Source: an uncultured Rubrobacteraceae bacterium
Lineage (GTDB): Bacteria; Actinomycetota; Rubrobacteria; Rubrobacterales; Rubrobacteraceae
Assembly (NCBI GenBank): GCA_902806085.1
Contig: CADCVH010000108.1
Span: 96,635-160,634, forward strand
Direction: 5' to 3'
Length of the DNA: 64,000 nt
Below are positions 41,831 to 50,642 of the stretch, in pieces (the stretch's first letter is position 1; every line of letters starts with the position of its first letter). The position numbers were made by a program, and so were the translations under genes. The notes under the pieces were generated by a model. That model saw only the letters and a program-made list of their open reading frames with translations, was not told where the DNA came from and ran no database searches.

Positions 41831-42724
41831 TCAATCCGGTATCGTGACGTTCTCCAGGCCCTGCTCGGCCGGGGGAAACCGCGGGTCCATGGCTTCGAGG
41901 GTGTCGGCTATGGTGCGGGCCACGACGAGGTTCCGGTACCACTTCTTGTTGGCCGGCACGACGTACCAGGGGGCGTGCCCGGTGGAGCACTCGTTTATGG
42001 CGTCCTCGAAGGCGGCCTGGTAGTCGTCCCAGAAGGCGCGCTCCTTGATGTCGTTCTTGGAGAACTTCCAGCGCTTGTCCGGGTCGGCGAGGCGGGATTC
42101 GAGGCGGCGTTTCTGCTCGTCTCTGGAGATGTGAAGGAAGAACTTGAGGACGGTTATGCCGCTACGCGACAGGTTGCGCTCGAACTCGTTGATGAGGCCG
42201 TAGCGTTCCCGCCACACGCTCTCTTCAACGAGGCCCTTGACCCTTACCACGAGGACGTCCTCGTAGTGGGAGCGGTTGAAGATCCCGATCCTGCCCCTCG
42301 CCGGCGCGCTCTTGTGGTAACGCCACAGGAAGTCGTGGTTGGCCTCCTCGGGGTTGGGCGCCTTGAACGACGAGACCCGGCACCCTTGCGGGTTGATCCC
42401 GCCGAAGACGTGCTTGATGGTCCCGTCTTTGCCCCCCGTGTCCATCGCCTGCAGCACGACGAGCAACCCCTGCTCGTTCTCGGCGTACAGACGCTCTTGG
42501 AGGTCCCCGATGCGCCGGCGCTGCGCCTCTAACTCCTTGAGAACTTCCTTTTTCTTCCGGTAATGCTCGGTCTGGCCGGGATCCACGCCCGCCAGGACCG
42601 TCCCGCTGCCGGGCTCCACCCGGTAGCGCGGGTAGTCCGGCTCGGGCGGCGGCTGGTCCACGACGGTCTTCTCCGGCGCCCCCGTGGATGGCGCGTCTCT
42701 TCCCGTGTTATCTGCCCGACCCAA
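41831..42724 (-). CDS. polyphosphate kinase 2 family protein
   Basis: A 297-residue PPK2-type polyphosphate:nucleotide phosphotransferase. VVLQAMDTGGKDGTIKHVFG is the Walker A region, APARGRIGIFNRSHYEDVLV the Walker B/lid region, and KRRLESRLADPDKRWKFSK and ERAFWDDYQAAFEDAI complete the family core. It moves phosphate between polyphosphate and (d)NMP or NDP. Which nucleotide cannot be told. The TTG at 42724 has GAGAGGAG upstream. Convergent with the SDR gene. Confidence 0.93.
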   Translation of the reverse strand: MGRADNTGRDAPSTGAPEKTVVDQPPPEPDYPRYRVEPGSGTVLAGVDPGQTEHYRKKKEVLKELEAQRRRIGDLQERLYAENEQGLLVVLQAMDTGGKDGTIKHVFGGINPQGCRVSSFKAPNPEEANHDFLWRYHKSAPARGRIGIFNRSHYEDVLVVRVKGLVEESVWRERYGLINEFERNLSRSGITVLKFFLHISRDEQKRRLESRLADPDKRWKFSKNDIKERAFWDDYQAAFEDAINECSTGHAPWYVVPANKKWYRNLVVARTIADTLEAMDPRFPPAEQGLENVTIPD

Positions 42725-42866
42725 AGCGACTCCTCTCCCCGACGACCTGGCAACAACTTACCCGTGTGCGGGCGGGATCAAGCCTGCCCAGGGCCCCGAC
42801 GTACGCCCGAAGGACGCCCCCGGCGGTAAACGACCGGCCGAATGCCTGTGCCCTCCGCCTACCGCT

Positions 42867-43553
42867 CTAACCCGCCGCCTCTTCCCTGACGAAAACTGCC
42901 CGCGCCAGGGGCTCGCCGAGCGCGTGGGTCTCACCGCCCTCGTCTTCGACGGTAACCACGCCGTCCAGGGAGCGCACCTCCCTGACGGTGAGCAGCCTCC
43001 CCGGCACGAGGCCGCGCTCGCCGAGGTAGTCCAGCACCGGGGTGCTCTCGTCGCTGACCTTGGAGATCCGCACCCTCCCGCCGACCCCGGCCTCGCCCAG
43101 CGGCAACGAGTCGTCGGGCTCCAGCGTGCCGTCGGCCGCGGGGATAGGGTCCCCGTGGGGGTCGTGGGCCGGGTGCCCGAGGAGCTCCGCCAGACGCTCG
43201 GTGAACTCGTCGGAGACGGCGTGCTCCAGCCTCTCTGCCTCGTCGTGGACCTCCTGCCACGAATACCCCAGGTGCCCGAGTAGAAAGCTCTCGATCAGAC
43301 GGTGCCGCCTGACCAGCCGCAGCGCCTCCTCCCGCCCCCGCCCCGTGAGCGAAGCCCCCCGGTACCGCTCGTACCGCACGAGCCCCATCTCCTGCAACCG
43401 CCCCAGCATGTTCGTCACGGACGCCGGCGCGACGGAGAGGTGCCCGGAGACCTCCTTGGTCGAGGCCGACCCCGTGCCGGCGATCGTCCATATGGCCTTC
43501 AAATAGTCGCCGATCGAGGAAGAGAGGGGCCGCGTTGTCTCCGTACCAGGCAT
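42867..43553 (-). CDS. DtxR/MntR family metal-dependent regulator
   Basis: A 228-residue regulator. The winged helix is SIGDYLKAIWTIAGTGSAST to KEVSGHLSVAPASVTNMLGRL; the dimerisation and metal-binding domain has HRLIESFLLGHLGYSWQEVH, DEAERLEHAVSDEFTERLAE and HPAHDPHGDPIP, with the Glu/His ligands of this family. A C-terminal SH3-like FeoA domain spans about 150-225. It is divergent from the Mn-type ABC importer and probably represses it when metal-loaded. The ATG at 43553 was chosen over 43661 because the extra codons look non-coding and an extended -10 lies just upstream. Confidence 0.92.
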   Translation of the reverse strand: MPGTETTRPLSSSIGDYLKAIWTIAGTGSASTKEVSGHLSVAPASVTNMLGRLQEMGLVRYERYRGASLTGRGREEALRLVRRHRLIESFLLGHLGYSWQEVHDEAERLEHAVSDEFTERLAELLGHPAHDPHGDPIPAADGTLEPDDSLPLGEAGVGGRVRISKVSDESTPVLDYLGERGLVPGRLLTVREVRSLDGVVTVEDEGGETHALGEPLARAVFVREEAAG

Positions 43554-43563
43554 GACCCGCCGA

Positions 43564-43572
43564 ATCTTAGCA
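43564..43572 (-). promoter_or_regulatory. extended -10 of the DtxR-type regulator gene
   Basis: On the minus strand TGC TAAGAT ends 10 bases before the ATG at 43553, predicting a leader of about 4 bases. Confidence 0.45.
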
Positions 43573-43654
43573 TAGCGCCTTACCCCAACCCCCCAGACCC
43601 GATGCCGCTTCTCACTACGATTAAGGTTACGCCAAAGCAAAATATAGACTATTC

Positions 43655-43683
43655 TTGACAAAAATTTAGGTCTAGCTAATAAT
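43655..43683 (+). promoter_or_regulatory. promoter with DtxR-box-like sequence before the Mn importer
   Basis: TTGACA (43655-43660) and TAATAA/AATAAT (43677-43683) have 16-17-base spacing. The spacer carries TTTAGGTCTAGCTAA (43665-43679), whose first half matches the DtxR-type half-site TTAGGTTAG in 7 of 9 bases and which ends in an inverted CTAA. A second TAGACTA lies at 43645-43651. Binding of the divergently encoded regulator here would block the promoter. A second possible -10 (TATCTA, 43704-43709) lies 6 bases before the ATG. Confidence 0.55.
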
Positions 43684-43715
43684 GAGTCTGTGTCTTTACG
43701 GGTTATCTAATAGAA

Positions 43716-44687
43716 ATGGACGTGTGGGTGATGGGTGGATCCAGGTACGGCATCTTGGGGGTGGGGCGTTTTGCGGTCTTCGCGCTGTTCGCTGGGGTGC
43801 TCGTTCTGTTGGCGGGTGGTTGCGGCGGTGGGGAGGCCGGGGCTTCGGGGGACGGGCTGCGGGTGACGACGACCACGACCATGGTGACGGACCTCGCCCG
43901 GAGGGTCGGGGGGGAGAGGGTGGAGGTGACGGGCCTGATGGGTCCCGGGGTGGACCCGCATTTGTACAAGGCCAGCCAGGGGGACGTCGAGGCGTTGCTC
44001 GGGGCCGACGTCGTCTTCTACAACGGGCTCTTCCTGGAGGGGCAGATGGCCGAGATCCTCGAGAAGGCCGACCAGCAGGTCCCGACCGTGGCCGTGACGC
44101 GCGACGTGCCGGAGGGGGAGCTTCTCGAGTCCGTGAGCTACGAGGGGCAGGCCGACCCGCACGTGTGGTTCGACGCCACGCTCTGGCGGACCACCGTGGA
44201 CCCCGTCGTCGAGGAGCTCTCCAGGTTGGACCCCGAGGGGGCCGAGGGCTACGAGAGGCGCGGGGAGGCGTACAAGGAGGAGATCGACCAGCTCCACGCC
44301 TTCGTGGAGGAGGAGATCTCCTCCATCCCCGAAGACCGGCGGGTGCTGGTGACGGCCCACGACGCCTTCAGGTACTTCGGCCGCGAGTACGGGATGGAGG
44401 TCCGGGGCCTGCAGGGCATCAGCACGGAGGCCGAGGCCGGGGCCGGGGACGTGAGGGAGCTCGCGGATTACCTCGCTGAGAACGAGATACCCGCCATCTT
44501 CGTCGAGTCCAGCGTGCCGCGGCGAAACGTAGAGGCGGTTCAGGCGGCCAGCCGGGACCGGGGGTGGGACCTCGAGATCGGGGGCACCCTCTACTCCGAC
44601 GCCGGGGGCGACGCCGGCACGGACGAGGCCACCTACGATGGCATGTTCCGCGCAAACGTAAGGACCATAACGGAGGCCCTCAGATGA
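43716..44687 (+). CDS. mntA: manganese-type ABC transporter substrate-binding lipoprotein
   Basis: A 323-residue cluster A-I metal-binding lipoprotein: signal helix at 18-33 with lipobox LAGGC (Cys36). Ligands expected from the TroA/PsaA family are His82 (GVDPHLYKAS), His149 (QADPHVWFD), Glu238 (GISTEAEAG) and Asp295 (LYSDAGG). The His-His-Glu-Asp set favours Mn(II) or Fe(II) over Zn(II), which usually has three His. It lacks the His-rich loop of ZnuA. No Shine-Dalgarno is evident at ATG 43716. It is the first gene of a four-gene operon. Confidence 0.9.
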   Translation: MDVWVMGGSRYGILGVGRFAVFALFAGVLVLLAGGCGGGEAGASGDGLRVTTTTTMVTDLARRVGGERVEVTGLMGPGVDPHLYKASQGDVEALLGADVVFYNGLFLEGQMAEILEKADQQVPTVAVTRDVPEGELLESVSYEGQADPHVWFDATLWRTTVDPVVEELSRLDPEGAEGYERRGEAYKEEIDQLHAFVEEEISSIPEDRRVLVTAHDAFRYFGREYGMEVRGLQGISTEAEAGAGDVRELADYLAENEIPAIFVESSVPRRNVEAVQAASRDRGWDLEIGGTLYSDAGGDAGTDEATYDGMFRANVRTITEALR

Positions 44688-45448
44688 GACTGGTAAAGAC
44701 CGAAGCCCCGCCCGCAGCGAGCCCCCTGGAGGTCAGCGGGGTGACGGCGGCCTACGGCAGCGAGCCCGTGCTGTGGGACGTGAGCTTCCGGGTGCCCGAG
44801 GGGCAGCTCGTCGCGGTGGTCGGGCCGAACGGCGCCGGCAAGACCACGCTCCTCAAGGTCGTGATGGGGCTCATGGAGCCGGCGGCGGGGAGGGCCACCG
44901 TCTTCGGCAAGCCCTTCTCCAAAGCCCGCCAGCTCGTCGGGTACGTGCCCCAGAGGGGCAGCGTGGACTGGGATTTCCCGACCGACGCCCTCGACGTGGT
45001 GCAGATGGGCCTCTACGGGAAGCTCGGCTGGTTTCGGAGGCCGGGGCGGCGCGAGCGCGAGAAAGCGATGGAGTGCCTGGAGAAGGTGGGGATGGCGGAG
45101 TTCGCCGGGCGCCAGATCAGCCAGCTCTCCGGCGGCCAGCAGCAGCGAATCTTCCTGGCCCGCGCCCTGGCCCAGGAGGCCCGGCTCTACCTGACGGACG
45201 AGCCCTTCGCCGGGGTCGACTACAAGACAGAGCAGGCCATTGTGGAGCTGCTGCGGGACCTCAAGGCCGCGGGCGGAACGGTCGTCGTCGTCCACCACGA
45301 CCTCGCGACCGTCCCCGACTACTTCGACCGCGTCGTGATCCTCAACCGCCGCCTCGTCGCCGAGGGACCCGTCGAAGAGGTCTTTACCCGCGAGAACGTG
45401 TCGGACGCTTACGGCGGGGCCGTCTCGTACTTGGCCGGGGCGGAGTAG
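44684..45448 (+). CDS. mntB: metal ABC transporter ATP-binding protein
   Basis: A 254-residue ABC ATPase. Walker A is GPNGAGKTT, the Q-loop lies in VGYVPQRGSVDWDFP (a motif typical of Mn/Zn importers), the signature is LSGGQQQRIF, Walker B is LYLTDEPFAGVD and the switch His is in VVHHDL. ATG overlaps the stop of the binding protein gene (ATGA). The partners are the two permeases downstream. A frame extending upstream to 44564 is out-of-phase overlap with the binding-protein gene. Confidence 0.94.
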   Translation: MRLVKTEAPPAASPLEVSGVTAAYGSEPVLWDVSFRVPEGQLVAVVGPNGAGKTTLLKVVMGLMEPAAGRATVFGKPFSKARQLVGYVPQRGSVDWDFPTDALDVVQMGLYGKLGWFRRPGRREREKAMECLEKVGMAEFAGRQISQLSGGQQQRIFLARALAQEARLYLTDEPFAGVDYKTEQAIVELLRDLKAAGGTVVVVHHDLATVPDYFDRVVILNRRLVAEGPVEEVFTRENVSDAYGGAVSYLAGAE

Positions 45449-45455
45449 GCGCGTG

Positions 45456-46364
45456 ATGGAGCCTTTAAGGGACCTCCTCTTCGACTACACGATCCGGAAC
45501 GTCGCCCTGGGATCGGCCGTCCTCGGGACCGTGGGCGGCGCTCTGGGCTCCTTCGCCGTCCTGCGTCGCCAGGGGCTTCTCGGGGACGCCCTGGCCCACG
45601 CGACGCTTCCCGGCGTGTGCGTGGCGTTCATGCTCACCGGTTCCAAGAGCCCGGCGATTCTGCTTCTCGGGGCGGCCCTCTCGGCGGGTCTCGGGGCGCT
45701 GTTTATCCTCGCGGTCGTGGGCGGGACGCGCATCAAGCAGGACGCGGCCCTGGGCATCGTGCTCTCGGTCTTTTTCGGGGCCGGGATCGTGCTCCTCACC
45801 TTTATCGCCGGGTCCGGCGACGCCGGCCAGAGCGGGCTCGACCGCTTCATCTTCGGCCAGGCGGCCACCATCGTCCGGGCCGACGTCGTGACCATGGGCC
45901 TTCTGGCCGCGGCGGCGGTCGTGCTGCTGGCGCTCTTCTTCAAGGAGTTCAAGCTGCTCTCCTTCGACCCGGCGTTCGCCGCGAGCCTGGGCTTCCCGGT
46001 GAGGGCGCTGAACGTGCTGCTCACCGCGCTCATCGTGGTCGCGGTGGTCGTCGGCATCCAGGCCGTGGGCGTGGTGCTCATGGCCGCCATGCTCATAACC
46101 CCCGCCGCCGCGGCGAGACAGTGGACGGACCGGCTCTCGGTCATGGTCTCTCTCTCGGCCGCTTTCGGTGCCGCCAGCGGCGTCTGCGGCGCCCTCATCA
46201 GCGCCTCCGGCTCCAACTTGCCGACCGGGCCCCTGATCGTGCTCGTCGCGACCGGCGTCCTCGTCGTCTCGTTGCTCCTGGGCCGCCGCCACGGCTTCGT
46301 CTGGGCCTGGCTCGCCGGACGGCGCAACCGCCGGGAAGTGCTGGGTAGGGGAGGCGCCTCTTGA
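45456..46364 (+). CDS. mntC: metal ABC transporter permease
   Basis: A 302-residue ABC-3 permease with eight or nine membrane helices. RRQGLLGDALAHATLPGVCV near the N-terminus and GIQAVGVVLMAAMLITPAAA in the late helices are the conserved ABC-3 motifs. GTG at 45453 directly precedes ATG 45456; either may initiate. It lies 7 bases after the ATPase gene. The tail is basic and lacks an extra domain, unlike the next permease. Confidence 0.93.
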   Translation: MEPLRDLLFDYTIRNVALGSAVLGTVGGALGSFAVLRRQGLLGDALAHATLPGVCVAFMLTGSKSPAILLLGAALSAGLGALFILAVVGGTRIKQDAALGIVLSVFFGAGIVLLTFIAGSGDAGQSGLDRFIFGQAATIVRADVVTMGLLAAAAVVLLALFFKEFKLLSFDPAFAASLGFPVRALNVLLTALIVVAVVVGIQAVGVVLMAAMLITPAAAARQWTDRLSVMVSLSAAFGAASGVCGALISASGSNLPTGPLIVLVATGVLVVSLLLGRRHGFVWAWLAGRRNRREVLGRGGAS

Positions 46365-47458
46365 GCCCGGACCTCATCGTCGTGGTCACGGCCGTCCTCG
46401 TGGCCGTCCCCTGCGCCCTGCTCGGGACGTTCCTCGTGCTCCGCCAGATGTCCATGATGGGCGACGCCATAAGCCACGCGGTGCTGCCAGGCATCGTTGT
46501 CGCCTTCTTCCTCTCAGAGAGCCTGGGCCCCATCACCTCGCTCCTGGGCGCCGGGGCGTTCGGGCTCCTGACCGCGGCGCTGGTCGAGGCGCTCAAGAAC
46601 ACGGGGCGGGTAAAGGAGGACGCCTCCATCGGCATCGTATTCACGGCGCTCTTCGCCCTCGGGGTATTCCTCATCTCGCGCTTCGCCTCGGACGTGCATT
46701 TGGACCTGCAGCACGTGCTCTACGGCGAGATCGCCTTCTCCCCCCTCAACGCGCTTATCGTGGGTTCGGTAAACCTGGGGCCGCGCTCCTTCTGGACCAT
46801 GGGCATCGTGACGGCGATGGCCCTCGTGGTGGTCTTGCTGCTCTACAAGGAGCTCAAGATCGCCACCTTCGATGCCGGCCTGGCCGCCGCCGTGGGGCTC
46901 TCGCCGGCGCTCGTCCACTACCTGCTCATGGGGGCGGTCTCGGTGACTACCGTGGGCGCCTTCGACTCCGTCGGGGCCGTGCTGGTGGTGGCGTTCCTGA
47001 TCGCACCCCCCGCGACGGCCTACCTGCTCACGGACAAACTCGCCCGTATGCTGGCCCTCTCTACGCTCCTCGGCGTCGCGTCCGCCGTCCTCGGCTACTA
47101 CCTGGCGGCCTCGATGGACGTGGCGATAGCGGGCATGATGGCCGTCGTGGCCGGCGGGTTCTTCTCGCTGGCCCTCCTCCTCTCGCCCTCCCGGGGCCTC
47201 GTCGCGAACTCTCTCCGCCACCGCCGCAACCGGCGCTCCTTCTCCCGCAAGCTCCTGCTGGCCCGGCTGGAGGCTCTAGGCAACCGGACGACGGAGGCGG
47301 AGCTCTGCGAGAACCTGGGATGGGAGGCCGGCAGGGTCTCCCGCGCCCTGGCCGACGCCCTGCGCGGCGGCCTCGTCCTCAAACCCGCCGCCGGAGAGGT
47401 GACCCTGACCAGAAAAGGCCGCGAAGCCGCGACCGGCCCGCAGGCCCCCGTCCGCTAG
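46361..47458 (+). CDS. mntD: metal ABC transporter permease fused to a C-terminal winged helix
   Basis: A 365-residue protein. Residues 1-285 are an ABC-3 permease (LRQMSMMGDAISHAVLPGIV; SVGAVLVVAFLIAPPATAYL) with eight or nine helices. After a basic linker, residues 290-360 form a winged-helix-like domain: LLLARLEALGNRTTEAELCE, AGRVSRALADALRGGLVLKP, EVTLTRKGREA. Similar tails occur on some Mn/Fe importers and resemble a DtxR/MarR wing. It may sense metal or DNA at the membrane. TTG start overlaps the preceding stop (TTGA). Last gene of the operon. Confidence 0.9.
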   Translation: MSPDLIVVVTAVLVAVPCALLGTFLVLRQMSMMGDAISHAVLPGIVVAFFLSESLGPITSLLGAGAFGLLTAALVEALKNTGRVKEDASIGIVFTALFALGVFLISRFASDVHLDLQHVLYGEIAFSPLNALIVGSVNLGPRSFWTMGIVTAMALVVVLLLYKELKIATFDAGLAAAVGLSPALVHYLLMGAVSVTTVGAFDSVGAVLVVAFLIAPPATAYLLTDKLARMLALSTLLGVASAVLGYYLAASMDVAIAGMMAVVAGGFFSLALLLSPSRGLVANSLRHRRNRRSFSRKLLLARLEALGNRTTEAELCENLGWEAGRVSRALADALRGGLVLKPAAGEVTLTRKGREAATGPQAPVR

Positions 47459-47649
47459 AGACCGCGGGACCACGCGAAGAGCACGTTCCCGAACCCGGCG
47501 TGGCGGGGCAACCGCCCACGACGTCCCGCATCCCCCGCGCGATCCCTCGAAGCCCAGGGCCCGAAACCTCGGCCCGCAGGAGGCGCGGTTATACAACAAA
47601 CTGCTTTAGGCCCTTCAAATTTCTCTTTTCGGGTGCTATCAATACGGGC

Positions 47650-47676
47650 ATGAGATCTTGGGATCGTTCACGATAA
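47650..47676 (+). other. eight-codon upstream frame coupled to the ZIP gene
   Basis: ATG at 47650 encodes MRSWDRSR and ends in TAA, which overlaps the ZIP ATG as TAATG. The ZIP gene has no Shine-Dalgarno of its own, so re-initiation from this mini-frame is possible. Unproven. Confidence 0.3.
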
Positions 47677-48494
47677 TGGAGGCCTTCGCGGGCCTGCCGC
47701 CTGTCGTGCAAGCCTTGCTGGCGACGTTGTTCACGTGGGGGATGACGGCGGCGGGGGCGGCGCTGGTATTCGGGACGAAGAACGTCCCTCGCCGGTTGCT
47801 CGACGCGATGCTTGGTTTCGCGGCGGGGGTAATGATCGCGGCCAGTTTCTGGTCGCTCCTGGCGCCGGCCATAGAGCTCTCGGAGGGCGGTAGCCTGCCG
47901 GTGTGGGTGCCGCCGGTCATCGGTTTTCTGGCAGGGGGCGTCTTTTTGCGGCTCCTGGACAAGGCCCTGCCGCACCTGCACCCGGGGATGAAGCTGTCCG
48001 AGGCCGAGGGGCCGCAGACGAGCTGGCGTCGCAGCGTGTTGCTCGTCTCGGCGATAACGCTGCACAACATCCCGGAAGGGTTGGCCGTGGGGGTCGCCTT
48101 CGGGGCCGTCGGGGCCGGTATCACGGGCGGGGTGCCGGGGGCCACCCTGGGGGCGGCCATAGCTCTTGCGGTCGGCATCGGGCTCCAGAACTTCCCCGAG
48201 GGCACCGCGGTCGCGATGCCGCTGCGGCGGGAGGGGATGAGCAGGGGCAGGAGCTTCTTCTACGGCCAGCTCTCGGGCGCGGTCGAGCCGATCGCGGCCA
48301 TCGTGGGGGCCGCCGCCGTCCTCTACGCCCAGCCCATCCTGCCCTACGCGCTCGCCTTCGCCGCCGGGGCCATGATCTTCGTCGTGGCGGAGGAGCTGAT
48401 CCCCGAGGCCAAGCGCGGCAGCCCGGACATCGCCGCCATGTCCCTGATGGTGGGTTTCTCCGTCATGATGACCCTTGACGTGGCGCTCGGTTAG
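47676..48494 (+). CDS. ZIP family metal transporter (GufA/ZupT type)
   Basis: A 272-residue ZIP transporter with about eight helices. [20 protein letters not shown] and [20 protein letters not shown] hold the metal-binding His, Asn, Pro and Glu residues of helices 4 and 5, and [11 protein letters not shown] closes the core. The ATG at 47676 overlaps the TAA of an eight-codon frame that starts at 47650 (TAATG); a TTG at 47658 is another in-frame start. Placed 200 bases after the Mn importer, it suggests a metal-handling locus. Confidence 0.9.
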   Translation: MEAFAGLPPVVQALLATLFTWGMTAAGAALVFGTKNVPRRLLDAMLGFAAGVMIAASFWSLLAPAIELSEGGSLPVWVPPVIGFLAGGVFLRLLDKALPHLHPGMKLSEAEGPQTSWRRSVLLVSAITLHNIPEGLAVGVAFGAVGAGITGGVPGATLGAAIALAVGIGLQNFPEGTAVAMPLRREGMSRGRSFFYGQLSGAVEPIAAIVGAAAVLYAQPILPYALAFAAGAMIFVVAEELIPEAKRGSPDIAAMSLMVGFSVMMTLDVALG

Positions 48495-48550
48495 CCCGCC
48501 GTCAAGCGCCTGAAGACCCCCGTGCCGCCTCCCGGACCCGAGGTCCTCGC

Positions 48551-48928
48551 TCAGGCGCCGGCGAGACCGCGGACGGCGACGAACCCGAGGTAGACGGCGA
48601 CGAGGCCGACCGCGAACTGCCCTGCTACGTTCAGGAACGAGGCGCCGATGCTTCCGTTCGCGAGGAGCCGCATGGTCTCGTAGCTGAAAGCGGAGAACGT
48701 GGTGAAGCCGCCCAGGACGCCGACGGTAAGAAACAGCGTGGTGGCGGGGGGGAGGGAACCCCGCTGGGCGAGGCCGAAGACCAGCCCGATCAGCAACGAG
48801 CCCAACGCGTTGACCGCGAACGTGCCCCACGGGAAGCCCCATCCGAGCTGCGAGTGCAACCAGCCGCCCATCAAGTAGCGGCCCCCGGCCCCGAGCCCGC
48901 CCCCCAACACCACCAACAACAGGTTCAT
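48551..48928 (-). CDS. crcB: fluoride ion channel CrcB/Fluc
   Basis: A 125-residue dual-topology fluoride channel with four helices. GGGLGAGGRYLMGGWL at the start, FPWGTFAVNALGSLLIG in helix 2 and VGVLGGFTTFSAFSYET in helix 3 (the Phe box and polar track) are diagnostic. GGAGGGAG precedes the ATG at 48928. I looked for a fluoride riboswitch in the 150 bases upstream and did not find one. It converges with the ZIP gene. Confidence 0.95.
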   Translation of the reverse strand: MNLLLVVLGGGLGAGGRYLMGGWLHSQLGWGFPWGTFAVNALGSLLIGLVFGLAQRGSLPPATTLFLTVGVLGGFTTFSAFSYETMRLLANGSIGASFLNVAGQFAVGLVAVYLGFVAVRGLAGA

Positions 48929-49136
48929 CCATCTCCCTCCGAAACCGCCGCCCGACCCGGGCCCCGAAACCGCGGGCAAAACCGAACCCCCGCGCATACA
49001 ACACCCGTACCCGCACGGGCGCGACCGATCCCGGCAGGGGGCGGGGCCCCGACGCGCGGCTTGCGCCGCGGATCTTACGATGGGTGACAAGCCTGTACAA
49101 GAGGCGCAGGGGGGCTACGGGACCGTCCAACGCCTC

Positions 49137-49142
49137 TATACT
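49137..49142 (+). promoter_or_regulatory. -10 element TATACT of the MFS gene, leaderless
   Basis: TATACT is followed after 6 bases by GTG 49149, in frame with the transporter. The coincidence supports GTG 49149 over the ATG at 49080 as start. No -35 match. Confidence 0.5.
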
Positions 49143-49148
49143 GCCGCC

Positions 49149-50486
49149 GTGGAGGGTTCGGGACGGCAGAAGCTGGCGGGCGGTGGGGGGCTGCGGGCCT
49201 CGGGGCCCGCGGTGTGGGCGTGGGTGCTCTACGATTTCGCGAACACGATCTTCTCGGTCGCCGTGCTCTCCCTCTTCTTCCCGCTCTGGGTGGAGGAGAG
49301 GGTCGGCACCGGGGGCTTTCTCTCCGCGCCGAGCCTGGTCAACGCCGCGACGGCCGCCTCCGCGCTGCTGGTGGTCTGCTCGGCGCCCCTGCTCGGGGCC
49401 GTCGCGGACCTCCGCCAGCGCCGGCTACCTTACCTGGTCGCGTTGACCGTCGCCGCCGTCGTGCTCACGGCGGCGCTGGACGTGGCGGGAGGGGTCGTGG
49501 TCGGCCTCGCCGTCTTCGTGGCCGCGGACGTCGCCTACCAGTCGGCGCTGGTCTTCTACAACGCGCTGCTGCCCGCGGTCTCCGCGGGCCGGGGAGAGGG
49601 ACGCATCAGCGGCTACGGCACCGCCGCGGGCTACGTCGGCACCATCCTCGCCCTCGTCGTCCTGACGTTCTTTGTCGAGAACGGGGAGGCCCTGCGTTCG
49701 GCGCTCGGGGCCTTCGGCGGCTGGCTTGAGACCGGCAGAGAGGCGAACTCGAACGCCTTTTTGCCCACGGCCGTGCTGTACCTCGTCTTCAGCCTGCCCG
49801 CCTTCTTTCTCGTGCCGGACCCGGCGCTGCGGGCGCGGCGGCCGGTCTCCCTGCGCGCCGCTTACAGGGACGTGGTAAGGACGCTTGGGAACCTGCGCGC
49901 CTACGCCGGGGTGGGGACCTTTATCGTCGCCACGGTCCTGTACACCGACGCGGCGAACACCGCCATCGCGAACCTGGCGCTCTACGGGCGGGTGGTCTTC
50001 GGGATGGACACCGCGCAGGTGACGAACCTGCTCCTCTTCTCGACCGTCTTCGCCGTCGTTGGCTCGACGGTCTTCGGTTTCCTGTGCGACAGGAACGGGC
50101 CGAAGCGGACGCTGCTCGTCGTGCTCGCGCTCTGGCTCGTCGCCATCGTGCTCTCCGCAGGGGCCGTGGGGGCCTGGATGCTCTTCCTGGCCGGCCCCGT
50201 GGTGGGAATAGCACTCGGCGGGATGTGGACCGTGGGGCGCGTGATGCTCATAGCGCTCTCGCCGCCCGAGAAGCTCGGTGAGTTCTTCGGGCTCTTCTCG
50301 CTCGCCGGCAAGGTCTCCGCCGTCTTCGGGCCGGCCCTCACGGCGGTCCTGCTCCTCGCGTTCGGGGGCGGGGCCTTTGCGTACAGGATCTCCATAGGCG
50401 CGCTCGCCGTGATCATGGCCGCCGGCATCTACTTCCTCCTGCGCGTCCCGGACGCCCGTCCCGGCCGGTTCGATGGGCCGCCTTGA
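49149..50486 (+). CDS. UMF1/Atg22-type MFS transporter
   Basis: A 445-residue protein with twelve predicted helices. AWVLYDFANTIFSVAVLSLF at the N-terminus is the signature of the UMF1 (Atg22-like) branch of the major facilitator superfamily, and GGMWTVGRVMLIALSPPEKL with EFFGLFSLAGKVSA is the matching C-terminal-half motif. The substrate is unknown; amino-acid efflux is suggested for some relatives. GTG at 49149 is preferred because TATACT lies 6 bases upstream; an ATG at 49080 would add 23 polar residues and has no ribosome-binding site. Confidence 0.87.
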   Translation: MEGSGRQKLAGGGGLRASGPAVWAWVLYDFANTIFSVAVLSLFFPLWVEERVGTGGFLSAPSLVNAATAASALLVVCSAPLLGAVADLRQRRLPYLVALTVAAVVLTAALDVAGGVVVGLAVFVAADVAYQSALVFYNALLPAVSAGRGEGRISGYGTAAGYVGTILALVVLTFFVENGEALRSALGAFGGWLETGREANSNAFLPTAVLYLVFSLPAFFLVPDPALRARRPVSLRAAYRDVVRTLGNLRAYAGVGTFIVATVLYTDAANTAIANLALYGRVVFGMDTAQVTNLLLFSTVFAVVGSTVFGFLCDRNGPKRTLLVVLALWLVAIVLSAGAVGAWMLFLAGPVVGIALGGMWTVGRVMLIALSPPEKLGEFFGLFSLAGKVSAVFGPALTAVLLLAFGGGAFAYRISIGALAVIMAAGIYFLLRVPDARPGRFDGPP

Positions 50487-50642
50487 GCAGCCAGGCCAAC
50501 GGACGCGTGTTTGCCCGGTGGGGCGTGAAGGCGGCCGATAGGTAGGGCCGACGCCTCCCGGAGAAGCGCGATCCCAGGCGCGCCCCACTTGATTCGCCGG
50601 CCGCCCGGATGGAAGATGTAGCGCTATGAAGGAAAAAAGCAG

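Noticed and set aside
48929..49080. Fluoride riboswitch upstream of crcB
   Set aside because: I could not find the conserved GAUGG and CUGAUG-type core or the pseudoknot arrangement on the minus strand.
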